The notes under the pieces were generated by a model. It worked only from the letters and a program-made list of their open reading frames with translations. It was not told the origin of the DNA and did not search any database. A program made the position numbers and the translations under genes. DNA of 64,000 bases from Physcomitrium patens. Lineage: Eukaryota; Streptophyta; Bryopsida; Funariales; Funariaceae. This document shows positions 37,590 to 49,302 of this stretch, piece after piece (the first letter of the stretch is position 1; the number at the start of each line of letters is the position of its first letter). The stretch lies in contig NC_037275.1 in assembly GCF_000002425.4 (NCBI RefSeq), positions 1,576,636-1,640,635 of the forward strand, read 5' to 3'.

Positions 37590-37601
37590 AGAGGGGGTGG
37601 A
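37590..37601 (+). other. Polypurine tract of A1
   Basis: AGAGGGGGTGGA, directly before the 3' LTR start TGTCGTG; almost pure purine, as expected for the plus-strand primer. Confidence 0.75.
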
Positions 37602-38899
37602 TGTCGTGTTGTGACACGAGTATACAGTGAAAATAAAAAGAAAGGGGAATTTTATTAATATTCAGTTACCTCGAATATTGGGAGCATCGACCAACTCCAG
37701 TACAAATACTGAGTGGTCAGGTTCAATGACTCCGTTACAGTCAGCCGGGGCATATTGAAATGCCCCGTTCGATTCCAATAACGGAAGTCAGCAGGAAGAG
37801 AAGGACCAATTCACACGATGGGTTCGAGGAGCCAATAAGATCCAATTTCGATAATCCAATCCGGGTCCTCTTACCCAATATGAGACCTGTATTGGTGGGG
37901 CAACCCAATGCAATCTAATTACGGGAACATCTAGGTTACTACGGGCATCTTTACCAATATAGGACCTGAATTGGTCGGGCGACTCAATGTGGTCCCGATT
38001 ACGGGGTTCGATTCTGTTTCAGGCTGTCCTGTTCTCTGTGCCGTCTCAGGGAACGTTGTTTTCGGTAAATGGATTTCTTAAAGGTAAAAACGGAGGAAAA
38101 AGCTTGGCGGTGAGAGCCAATTTCGAATCCAAGTTGACGGCGAGAGTCAATTTCGGATCCAAGCTTGAGGTGGGAGCCAATTCCGAATCTAAGATGGAAG
38201 ATTGAAGAAATTCAGAGGATAAGGTTAGGTGGGATATAGTTTTGGGTGTGGTTTTTTTTTTTTGAGGGAAATCGAGGGGGGAGCGAGTTTTCAAGCTTTT
38301 GGAAGGTTATCAGTTGGGTTTTTCATTGGAGGTTTTTGGAAGATCAAGGGAATTAGAGAGAGGAGCTTCATGCTTCGGGTTGGAGAAGGAAAGACATAGA
38401 ATTTGGATTTTTCTTCTTCGTAGAGTTTTGGGAAGACTGAGGCAATCGCTGCTGAAGTCAGTGTTGTAATGGTGAATCGGGATTTTTAAATGAAGTGGAT
38501 TTGAATACTCTTGACTGTTTTATGAAATCGAGTTACGTCTGTGATTGAAGGATTAAAAGGATGTCTATAGGATTGAGTATGCGGAGTGAATGAAATTTAT
38601 TGGGTTAATCTAACAAAACAATCAGTGGATACAAGATCGTAAGTACAAAGCAGTATTGAAGGTTAACAGTTTGGGTTGTACGGGGTTCTCTGTAATGTCT
38701 AGAGACCTACCGGCTGGGCAAAAAGGACTTCGACAAGCAGTCGAAGAGCACCCGTATAGATTTACGGTACATTGTTGCAGTCGTTTATATTCCAGCAGTC
38801 AAAAACTGATAGACTGCTTGACTATCGGCGAATCTCCATACTACCTTCTACAGCCAGACGCCCGGCGCGTTCTCGAGCAGGAAAGCACGTAATACGACA
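37602..38899 (+). repeat. A1 3' LTR
   Basis: 1298 bp, aligned end to end with the 5' LTR without indels. By eye about 18 substitutions, of which only one (near 37835) is a transversion. Confidence 0.95.
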
Positions 38900-39129
38900 C
38901 CGTAGCATAAGATACTATTAGTAGCTGAGAGGACCTATCGACAACCTTCAAAGAGAATAAAAATCATAGTATGTAGCAAACACAATTTGCTACATCTTAG
39001 ATTTCTTCAACATATCATAACCACTCTTCATAGAACTTGCTACTAGAAGGAGAAATAATGTCATAAATATATATGATTATTCTAATATTTATCTAAATTA
39101 TTAAATAGATATAGATAAAAATAGATTTA

Positions 39130-42100
39130 TTTTACATATTTTTCATAAATTAATATAACCAAGATTTATTAACTTTGAAAACTAATGTTTTTATAAATAT
39201 TGTAGTATTGTTTGTTTAAGAAAAGATTTGGCTCAAAGGTGTCATGCTAAAATGAAAAGAAATCATCTATGAAAAAACTTGCAATGGTGCTAATATATTC
39301 AAGTGAATAAAAATTAAGCATTCAACAACTAATTCACATAATCAAGTACATAATTATATAATCCAAAAATAGATCAAAAACATCTTCACACTAGCTAGAT
39401 TCTTTCATTAACTACTTAACTTATCCTAGCTTATACTAATATCCAAACTATTAGGAATTTGTCCTTAAGACCTTTCTACATGATATATTCAATCATTTAT
39501 TGAAAAGATAGAACATAATATAATATATAATTTTTATAAAAATAGGATTTTTTCAATTTTAAATAATATAAAGAACAAAGTATATAAGAACCTATAAGAT
39601 TTCAAGATAAAATTTGTGAATCTTTCTCTCCTTAATCATAATTTTTAATCTATTCTTAATTTAATTTTAGGATTTTTTTTAAAAAGCTTTTTTAGTCATG
39701 TGACTAGGTTTTTAAGCTACCACCATATTTATAATAGTCATTTATGATAGTCAATTTATTGTCAAACTTTGATGCCTCATTGATTTCTTTTACATTTTTT
39801 TTTATTGTTTTATTTGTCTTATCATATAAACTACTTAACTAAGAGCAATATAGCTTTATTTTGTAGAAACTCTAATATGTGTCCAACTTAAAAGACATGT
39901 GGCTAACTTGTAAGATTGATTTTTTAATAATGCACCACAAGTAGCTAACACATGTAAAATGTGGCCAACTTATGGGCTAAGTTTTCAACATATAAATCAC
40001 CCATCAATATTTAAAAAGCCAAATTCATATCTATAAAGCTTTTAAGAAGCTTATCCATGAAATATTATAAAACTTCTATCTAATTCCTCTAATCTAAGTG
40101 ATTTTTAATATAAATATATATATGTCCATGGCACAATTTTTACTTCTACCAAACTTACATCTCTTCACCTTGTTAATTTACAAGGTGATTTATTAATTAC
40201 ATATTTATACACTCTATATGTTAGATGTTTAATGCATGCAATAGTCAATACTTATCTTAACATAGAGCTTGCTATCAATCAAGCAATTTGATATCAGCAA
40301 CTTCAAAAACATTGACAATAAAATACTTTAGAGAAAATTTTGCAATATCTTAAAGAAACAATCAACTTTGGCCTTCACTTCTATCAAACTTGTCATCTTG
40401 ACCAACATGGTTCTTGTAATTTTAATTTTGAAGGTAACTTCAATGAAAGTTATATATTCATTTTATTTGATGAATCCGTCTCATGGTCTAGCAAGTGCCA
40501 AGTATGTACAACAAATTTCATTACTACTACTAAGATTCATGCAATGGCCAAGCCAATAAATGAACTAATTTGGTTATCATGCCTCCTATTCAATATTGCA
40601 ATATTCTAGTCCATATCAATTGTCATTTCAAGCAACAATTAAAGAATATTAATTCTATTTAAAAACCTAATTTTTTAGAAATAAACCAAATATATTGATA
40701 TAAAAAACTTCTTCATTTGTGAGCTTGAAGAGATATAAGAAGTTGATTTAGGGTTCAAATTTTGACTTCAAACCACACAACAAATATTTTTACAAAAGCT
40801 CAACTCCTAGATCAACTCATTCAATTACATTCCTTATTGGGTATTACAACTTTCAAAGCCGACTAAGTAGGAGATGAAAAATAACATTTGGATATAGAAA
40901 TTTTCCAGGAATGAGTAAGAATGTGAAATAAATACAATCATTTGACTTTCTACATAGAAATGTGAATCGCAACTATCTCCGTGTAGTTCAGTGTACAATA
41001 TACACTCAATATTCCATTCAAAAGTGTGTAAGTTCTGATTTGCATACATATCAGAAAATTAGTATTATAGTGTCTCAAAGACAATCTTGTAAAGTGAATC
41101 AGTGCGAATGCACAATTGCCAGAAAACACATTCTTTGTACTATTGCTTGATCGACTTCAATAGCAGTAAAATTACTTGGATGAAAAACAAGTAATAGATA
41201 TATAAATATAATTTTCAATAAAGTAAATCTAACATAAAAAAAAACATTGAAATCATGTCGCACTTCTGAGAAGTTCTGATATTTAGGTCTAGTAAGATTC
41301 TCATTGCTTTAAATCTTTCAATTTGTGCATTAGTACATGGTGTATTACAACATAATACCAATGCCAATTTGGCAACACTTTTGCAACAAAATGTGTAACT
41401 TCACAACAATATTGCCAGCTGTGGTGTCGCAGAACAACTTCAAAAACAGTAAGTAGAAATTGAGATAGAATTGCAAACAAGACGCATGAATGTGTCGAAC
41501 AAGTTGTGTATGTTGTAAAGAACAACTCAACAACTGAACCGTGCGCTGTCAACATGATGCTACACTTTCTCCACATCGAGAGTGCCCCGTACAAGCGGAC
41601 GCTTCTTCGTGTCACTCGTGGATTCCTGTAAGTATGAAAAACCATTCGATTCATCAGTGCGCTGCTTCACACGCGCGAAGCAGCTGCCTCCTTGGTGAAG
41701 ATTACAGCATCAACCATGCGATCATCTCCCTCACATGCAATCATTTCCAATCACTTCACCAGCGCCCGTACACTGCACACCTACATTTGGTTTCGAATTT
41801 GGATTCATGCATGTCGACCGGAGCCGAGTCCCAAAGTACAAACCACAGCAGCCGCATGTCTTCCCAGAAACATCGACTGAGTTTTATCAGCATCCCGAGG
41901 CTCATGCGCCATCGGAGCATCGAATTGCGCGTCCAACACGTGACGCAAACGAGTCTACTATCGCTATCCTGCACTAAAGCCCCAACGCCACCGACTGGAC
42001 CGTGGACCGCCCGGTCCTCCACTCGTCGGAACCGCCTGCCCACCGGGAGTCATCCTCCCGAGCGCCGACCGCACACTCGGGCGCTGCGCAGCTCCTACTG

Positions 42101-43040
42101 CGTCCTCCGCATTCCCAATCACCTGCGGCACGTCAGCGCGCCCGAGGCGCTGCTTCCGCACGAAGTCAGGTTGGGCAGCGTCGACTTGTCCCGGAGTGCC
42201 ACGGCCGTCGCCGTGTACTGGCTCACCTTGCAGTCCGTCGCCAAGAGGGAAGACGTGATGAAGCGGTCGGATCCGCCCATGATCGGCATGGCAACGCCCC
42301 TCTTCACGGGGTTCACAAACCCGGGCTGGTAGGTCTGGCCCAGCACGCCGTTCACTTTGGAGGACAAGCTGAAGAACCTGAACTGCATGTTGAAGTGCGC
42401 GAAGCAGTCGTCATCGCCGATGCCGTACTTATGCACTCGGTTCTCCTCGTGCCCGATGGGCAGCGCCGTCAGCACCACTCCCATCTTGTCCTTCACCACC
42501 ACGTCCACGGCGTTCCTCGAGCCCACGCGGTTGATCGTCATCGTCTCGTCGGGGTCAGACCTCCACGAGGACCCCTCCAGCTCGAACGCCCTTCCGTTGT
42601 ACGTGAACTCCAGCTGGTCGACGGTGGCGTCCCACTTGGCCACCTTCTTCACGCCCACGGTGAGGGAGTGCGGGCCATACACGAAGCCCAGACCCTGCAC
42701 CCACGTGAAGTCGCGGGTGCGGCCCTCGGGCCGCATGCCGATGAAGTGGGCGTTGATGTGCAGGTCGCTGTCGGACACGAGGCAGAAGTCTGCGCCCTTG
42801 TAGCCGTGGAAGTAGAACATCACGCCGTCGCCTCCCACGATCTTGGGGTCGCCACAGAGGCTGCCTTCGTCACCACAGTCGACGGCTGATGCCACCGCAA
42901 ATGCACATGCCCACAACAACACGAATCAGGGAACGCTCAGCAAACCAGCTCCAGGTCACCCCTCCCATCGCGAAACCGCATTGCACGCTGGACCGGAAAC
43001 CACCCCTACCGTACACGCACCACCAAACCTTGCATCTGGA
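39130..43040 (-). repeat. Left arm of the large inverted repeat
   Basis: Reverse complement of about 50204-54120. The segment with Root_cap exon 3 and about 2.5 kb beyond it (roughly 40300-42800) is nearly identical to the other arm; one 263-codon antisense frame differs by a single residue. Identity falls off outward (39130-40300, with indels) and inward (intron 2 and beyond). Arm ends are judged by eye. Confidence 0.9.
39800..40133 (-). repeat. Partial B-type LTR in the left arm
   Basis: On the minus strand it starts TGCCATGGACATATA at 40133. It follows the B LTR through the hairpin region (AAGCTTCTTAAAAGCTT, one mismatch, 40036-40052) and the GTTAGCCACATG-type segment, then stops at about 39800. 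The same fragment is in the other arm, so it was there before the arms were duplicated. Confidence 0.65.
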
Positions 43041-43717
43041 CAACTCGCTCAGGGGCCGCGCATTGGCTTCTCAAGTTGGAGAACGACGAGGAGGCCCAGT
43101 GCGTGGAAACTTACGGTTGTAACACACTTGGACCTCGCAAATTGCGGGTCCGGGTCTTCCTTGCACTGTGGGTGTCGTGAGCCGGAGCGGATTCGAGCAG
43201 GGCGCCCGTGACTGAGTTCGGCACTCTTTGTTCTCTTCGTACCTCACGGCCGCCTGGTTCACCCTCGTAATCAACCTTGGGTTGTACGAGATTTCGACCT
43301 GATCGGTCCCCGTGAACTGGAACGTGATGCCGATGGTCGAGCAAGTGACCGTGTTACCCGTCTTGGTGCAACTTCCGCAGCCAGGGTAGGTGTACTGGTT
43401 TTGTTTGCTAATTACCACTCTGCACGTGGAGCCTCGTCCCTCGGGGCAATAGGAGGCACTCCTGGGGTTGAACGTACTGCATTGGACTGCTGGATTGGCT
43501 GCAACACCCGGGACGCACACAACATTCCATAACACCGTCAGCGAACACTACATGTACAAACGATTCCTAAAACGGCGACGAAATTCGGTGACATGCAGCC
43601 CCACAAGCACTCGTGACTTCAAGCAGAAAGAGACGTCGACAGAGACTCACATTCCGCGCGCACCGCCAGGAACGCCAGGAACGCCAGGATCAGCACTGCG
43701 ACGCCGGCGAGATTCAT
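42119..43717 (-). CDS. Secreted Root_cap-domain protein, left copy (3 exons)
   Basis: Spliced model on the minus strand: exon 1 43717-43651, exon 2 43498-43115, exon 3 42885-42119, with GT...AG at both introns and phases that join; 405 aa. Residues 1-21 are a signal peptide (hydrophobic VAVLILAFLAFLAV, then RA), so the protein is probably secreted. Exon 2 encodes a cysteine-rich domain. Exon 3 encodes the Root_cap domain (GGDGVMFYFHGYK, DLHINAHFIG, RDFTWVQ, DDCFAHFN, GVLGQTY, ATDC). Members of this family are known from plants, some expressed in root caps; the molecular function is not established. Codons are GC-rich, unlike the AT-rich surroundings. Exon 3 is almost identical to that of the right copy; exons 1 and 2 are not. 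Confidence 0.88.
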
Positions 43718-46700
43718 GGTGCCCGAAGCCGTGGTCGTCGTGAACGTCCTGCCCACCTTTCACCACCGAGGAGTCCGATCCACGAGCTGAGAATTAGGCT
43801 GCAGGTCGATGTGCTTGCCGGCTGGACTCGCCGGTCGGGGACTGTGCGTCCGCTCTCCGCAACCACCCCTCCTGCACCACCCCACCGATGCGGAAGCTGA
43901 GCTCGAATGGTGAAGGGCTCCGACGTGCTGGTCGATTTATGTGTCATCCCCATCTCCCATCCCACTGGTACCGCCTGGTTCGTTATTGACTTTCCACGCA
44001 GCCTGAGACAACGTGTGCCAGTTGCAAGGCGGGCAACTGTTTCGGAGCAAGTATCCAAGAAGGCAATCCTGCGGGTCCATGCTATTGAGGGAGCCCCTGT
44101 GATGGAGTTGCACAGTCGCCGAGTGCTGGCTTCGGCAGCACTGTTGAAGAAGCGATTTTATGGGGTGCATCTGGTTTATCGGCGCAAGTGGAAAGTTGTA
44201 CACAGGTTGGAGAATATATGTTGATATTTTCACTGCTCGCTTGTCGGTAGCATTTCATTGTCTTGGAACATTATTCTGCCGTAAATTTTGGGTTTTTTTG
44301 AACCGGATGTGGAAGTCGCGTCATGGAGCATTTTTTTACCGACTGTGGAGAATAGTGCAACGCTTTGGGGACTGGGCGGTTGTTGTTAACATGGTTGAGT
44401 TGAACATGCCCGGTTGTGTAACATTTTCGGGAGCTGTCTTTGATGCCTTAGATGTACATAGACTATGCGTTTGAATGTGTTGATAATATATGTTGGATTT
44501 TTGTCTTTTATATTTTCATGTTTTCATAAAAAACATGAAAACTTCGATTACTAATCAATAAAATACAAGATTGCTCTTCACAATCATAAACCATGTCAAA
44601 AGAAATTAGAAATTAATGAACTTTTGTTATACAACTCACAACACAGCACTCTACACACAGGTATTGGGTGTAATCCATCACTTTATTTTAATTAGAACTA
44701 GAGGAGAAATTATTTTTTTAACTAGTAATTCATTTTATACTACATTCCTACTAAAATAATAATATTGATACAAATAAAAATATGGAACAAATATAATAGC
44801 TATACAATAATTATACAAAATTCATAAAATATTTAATACATTTGAAATATAATGTTGAATACAAAGACAAATATGGTCTAGTACCAAGTAGGTGTCTTAT
44901 GGTCGTTCTTAAGTCACGATTTTTTATGTAGATATTACAAGTTGTTCCATTGGCAAAGCAATTGACTATAGAGATCTTCTACTTTCTTTTAAAGAAATTT
45001 ACTAAAATTTTGAAACAAGATTTAAAAGCACTACAAATTTATAATCTGATTCAATACTTTTAAACACTTGAGCAAAATCACATTTAAAGTAAAAAAAAAA
45101 AAAAAAAAAACAAAAAATTCTATACATTTTGAAAAACTAAAATGGCTCACAGCTAATAGGACATTGGATGCTTATGTTTGATAAAGATTGCAACACCTAG
45201 GAAGTAATTAAGAGAATAAGCCTTACAACTTGTAGACCTTCTAAAATATCCTATGCAAAATTTACAAGCCTTAGTAAGGATTAAATCTTTGATAATATAA
45301 TGAAGTTGTATTTGAGATAAATTCATATTGCTTGAATTTTTAATATTTTACTACTTATCTTCAAGTCACTAAAAAAAAAAAAAAAAAAATAGTAATTTTA
45401 ACTTTTCAAGCAATTTTAATTTTCTTGTAAAAAAATTAAAATAAGATAAAGTCTAATTTTATTAATTTCAATTTTTTACTTTGTAATTTTATTATCTATG
45501 AAAAAAAAATCTAATAAACAAACTATATTTAAATTTGGAATATTAAAATTTTATATTTTTCTTCTTTCACTTATTTTTATTTTTGTAGTTTTTATTTGTA
45601 TTTTGATATTCTTATTTATTTATTATACTACTTAATTTATACAATAAATTATAAGCAAATATTTTCTATTTTTAGATTTTTTACTATATAGAAATTTTAT
45701 TAATAATACTTCTTATATTAGTAATATATATTAATAAAATATATTATAAAAATTCTTACTTTCGATACTTTAGACATATTTAGATTTTTAATCTAATAGA
45801 TTAAAAGCTTTTCTTCAAACTTACTTTTATCCTAAAGAGGTTGCATTGTCACTTTAGATCAATACTAGATAATAGTTTTGTTTGTTGAATATCAATTTGC
45901 TAGTATCAAAGAAAAAATGGCCCCTCATGTTTTGAAGTTGATAAGTTGTAGGCACGATCCTTATTAGAAGAAATATTGCACCAACTACTAATTGAAGCTA
46001 AAATGCATCTAACTTGACTTTAATAAAGAATACAAAGATTAGTCTTATTTCAAAAAAATAAGAAGAGAAAAAAATAGTATATTAGAAAAATAGTCTAAAT
46101 CTATCTATAATTTCAAAAAAACCTTATATTATCAATAATATAAATAAAAATCTTTTATCTTATATAAAACATTTACTACTATTGGATTCTTTTTTTTATT
46201 TTTTGAATTATGTATTATCATACTCTATAGCTTTTATAGTAATTCATATTATTTTGATTAATTGTAAATGACTAAATGTCTTTCATTTTATCAATCTAAT
46301 TTGTGCTAATGTAGATTTACAAACATTTGGTTCTTATTTGAATTATGATGTCTATGCTTTCTTTATTATCATCTAGATCCTATTATGCCAAAGTTTATGT
46401 GGATCAAGTATCTTTAACTAAATTTTTTTTTAATACTATTTTGGTTTAAAACTATTTGTTAGATCAATTCTGTCAAATTGCCTTTGATTAATTGAGTTAG
46501 CTAACAATGTTGTCATCTTTTCTAAAGTATGCTCTTCAACACTTCTATAACACCATTCAAAAGATAGATTTTAGACTTCAATATATTTGATTAAAAACTA
46601 AGATCTTAACATAGCTTGGACCTAACTTGGATTTATATTTGACATAGTATAACCTTTATAAGATGTAATCATACTTTCATCTATACAACTGGAGAGATTT

Positions 46701-48230
46701 GTTATTCTATATTTTGGATTCTTGCTTGTAGGATCATTGATGCAAAGGGCTAGTATACAAGGCCTTTATAGTTGAATACGAATAAAACATTATCTACAAA
46801 TGATATTAATATATCATTGAAGGTATAGATGACATTCCAAGATGTATTAGATGTTAGGTCCTTCTTGTAACATTTAAAGTGGTTTTTATATCAAAGATGA
46901 GTTTAATATGTTTAAGACCTCTTTCTTGATCATGGTGATATTTGAATACCAAGTCTTCTAAAAACTAAGCATTACAAGCTTTAACTACAAATAATTGTTC
47001 AACATTGATATGTATTATTTTCAAGATGCAATACTTGGCTATTACTTAAAGTTTGTTGGTAGTTAAAGTTAAGCTATAAAAGAGTCTTTTAGAAAATAAA
47101 TGATTTGAATGTACTTTCTATTTTATGGTAAGAGAGTATCTAAAACATATTTTTGAAGTTGCTTATATAATTCTCAAGCATTATTGTATCAACTTGGACT
47201 AATTCATATTGAATAAGATCCTAATCCTACTAGGATAATTTTGTCTAAGACTCACAAAAACTCTAGTATTATTTCTTTTTACTTGACAATGCTCTCATCA
47301 CTTGTAAAACCTTTTAAATCTTAAACAATATTTAAAAAATTAAATAAGGCTTATAACTATTAAATGTTATTTCTTGCTTATAGTTTAAAATTATTTTCTC
47401 AAAATATACTAAAAAATATAAAACCTATATAAAATTAGCTTAGAGCTGATTATAAAGTATTCTAAATGCATTGAAATTATATCTAATGATTATACTTTAT
47501 ATTCTTTACAACAACTTTTATAAGTTTGACAAAAATAATCTTCTATGTCTAATATCTTAAATTGGTATTACATGTTATCAAATACTTCTTTGATGATATA
47601 AGGTCTTTTTCTAAATAATATCAAATTTGATTGTATATTTTAAGTTTCTAACATCTAGGACCAATATCCATCTTGTTAAGTATTGAGTCCAACTTAGCCT
47701 CTTCAATCAACTCAATTGATTGGCTCGGCTTCATTGGGTTGAATCAGTGGTGTATTTACTTGTTCAAATAAGTTGTCTTGTCAACAACACAAATAGTATC
47801 TAGTTGTACCAATTTGATAGCTTTAGTGCCTTCATTAAGTAACAATTACAAATTCTTAAATAAGATATTTTGGTTCTTTTCACCTTAAATGGATCATTTG
47901 TAAATTATGTATTGATGATGCCTATAATATTCTTTGTGTGAATTTTGTTGAGTTGGTCCTTGTACTTGAATGAGACTTGGATTTAGCACCATTGGTTTGG
48001 CTTGTGCACAAGTAGTAGCCATGAGGTTTTACTAGGGTGCTAGTAGTGTAGGTGTGGTATTGGTAGCCGTCACATTTTCATCCACTCTAAATCACAGGGG
48101 AGTTAGTTAATCTTCTTCATGTTTTAAGTTTCACTTTCACAGAGTTCAGCAATTATTGTCCATTGACAGATATTTGTGACCTTCAAAATTTGTCATCAAT
48201 TTCTTTTAAACAAGCTCAATATTCCGTGGC
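43718..48230. other. Spacer between the two Root_cap genes, no gene recognised
   Basis: 43718-44480 is GC-rich and includes the left gene's 5' region; open frames of about 100 codons there look like composition effects. 44480-48230 is AT-rich with two poly-A runs (about 45089-45110 and 45371-45389). I found no LTR ends and no convincing retroelement protein. Confidence 0.5.
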
Positions 48231-48479
48231 TCCCAAATCTAATGTGTGTGCTGGAGAGGTCAACTCTTGGGTGGTCGCCTCCTAATCTTGCCAGCCAACT
48301 CATTTTGATTTGCATCAGTCCCTAACTCAACAGCACAAGGTTAGTATGTGGTTAGTCACACACGTCCATGATTAGTACGTGAAACCACCATCACCTCTCA
48401 TCCGTAACAAGGTGAAGCACGTGCATTGTCTGTTTCCCTCTGCAATACAGATCCACTCTATTTGTGTAAAAAACCACCA

Positions 48480-48530
48480 ATAAAAAAGGAGGAGAAGAAG
48501 AAGAAGAAGGAGGAGGAGGAGGAGGACGTT
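48480..48530. repeat. (GAA)n/(GAG)n microsatellite
   Basis: An A-rich start runs into AAG units, then GAG units, ending GGACG. Located about 770 bp before the right Root_cap ATG. Confidence 0.9.
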
Positions 48531-49114
48531 ACCACGCGGCTACTGTCGCCAGTGAAGTGGGAGGTATCCAGACTCGGCGAGAGCATCCCTGAACGTTCAA
48601 GACGACTAATGTAGGCGCACACGGCATGCAGCACATGGACGGACAGAGAGCTACATCGGCTGTCTTTCGCTCGCACAAACAAGGCAGTGAAATCCCCATG
48701 TTCCGTGTACCGACGATTTCCGCTAACCCGAACCAGCGGAGTGAGGCCCCCCCGATACGATGTAGATCGACTCATGACTCAACATTCGTCTGGACCTTGC
48801 TGAAACACCAAGATGTTGCGCTAAGATTGAACCTCGGGCCGCACCAAAGCAATACCTCGCAAACGGGCCCACTGGCAGTGCAGCTGGGAACATGGAAAGG
48901 CACCCGGAACAATGTTCGCTACAGATGCCGCCAAAAAGATCTGACCTCACTGTTGAATGAGACTCTTCATAATTATTCGGACCAGACCGAATGCTGCGTT
49001 GGCAACGTGGCCTGAAACACTTGCACGCATTGGAAATGGAGCACGCCGTCGCAGGCACCAGTGAGGCCGGAATTGGAGTTGGGGGTAGTCATGGGGTGGT
49101 GGGCCTGGACGGCA

Positions 49115-49120
49115 TATAAA
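49115..49120 (+). promoter_or_regulatory. TATA box of the right Root_cap gene
   Basis: TATAAA in a GC-rich setting (GGCATATAAATCC), about 185 bp before the ATG. Transcription would start near 49145-49150, giving a 5' UTR of roughly 155 bases. I found no equivalent at the left gene, although about 60 bp just before the two ATGs are related. Confidence 0.6.
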
Positions 49121-49302
49121 TCCAGCAGCGCGTCCGGACTCTGAACCATCCGAGCTGGTCTTCTGCATGCGCACCAGGCGGGGTCGTTGTGGAGAGGTGA
49201 CGGACAGCACCGGATCAGAGAGTGCATCCTGCTAATCCAAGTCCCACCTTGTGCGTCCGACTCCTGGGTGGACGTTTCGGGACGACAACGAGTTCTGGCA
49301 CG

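Larger units (their letters stand above)
30323..38899 (+). mobile_element. Family-A Gypsy element A1, full length but disabled
   Basis: 8577 bp bounded by two 1298-bp LTRs with TG...CA ends, and flanked by CCGT on each side (30319-30322 and 38900-38903), which marks one insertion event. The internal order is leader, gag-protease, RT-RNase H, integrase, polypurine tract, i.e. Ty3/Gypsy. The LTRs differ at about 18 positions by eye (1.4 percent), nearly all transitions, so it is young next to family B. Four nonsense codons and one inferred 1-nt loss disable it. There is no chromodomain. RT and integrase wording resembles fungal-like Gypsy lineages also known from mosses; this comes from memory of the family. 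Confidence 0.93.
30095..39130 (+). mobile_element. Family-B 3' tail plus LTR start, split by element A1
   Basis: 30095-30322 and 38900-39058 together match the 3' noncoding region of family B (compare 4640-5031). An LTR start follows at 39059 (TGTCATAAATATATA), which fails at about 39130 where the inverted-repeat arm begins. With the B4 LTR before it, the order is LTR, partial 3' tail, LTR, as left by unequal recombination between B copies. Element A1 (30323-38899) sits inside the tail. Confidence 0.7.
48231..49302. other. 5' region of the right Root_cap gene
   Basis: Composition rises from AT-rich to GC-rich. It contains the GAA/GAG microsatellite (48480-48530) and the TATA box. Open frames on both strands have no recognisable protein. 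Confidence 0.5.

Noticed and set aside
41541..42332. A 263-codon frame on the plus strand, mirrored at 50895-51686, plus a 423-codon minus frame at 49954-51225 and 295 codons at 42002-42889
   Set aside because: They lie antisense to, or in another frame of, Root_cap exon 3 and its GC-rich surroundings. Their proteins are low-complexity (His/Arg/Ser-rich) and they arise from high GC at third positions.
43907..44224. A 105-codon frame upstream of the left Root_cap gene
   Set aside because: No recognisable domain, no counterpart upstream of the right gene, and composition typical of the GC-rich promoter region.
46780..46960. Minus-strand sequence slightly like a Copia RT (IKTT, then a VDN segment)
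   Set aside because: Key residues do not line up and flanking motifs are missing; I left the region unassigned.
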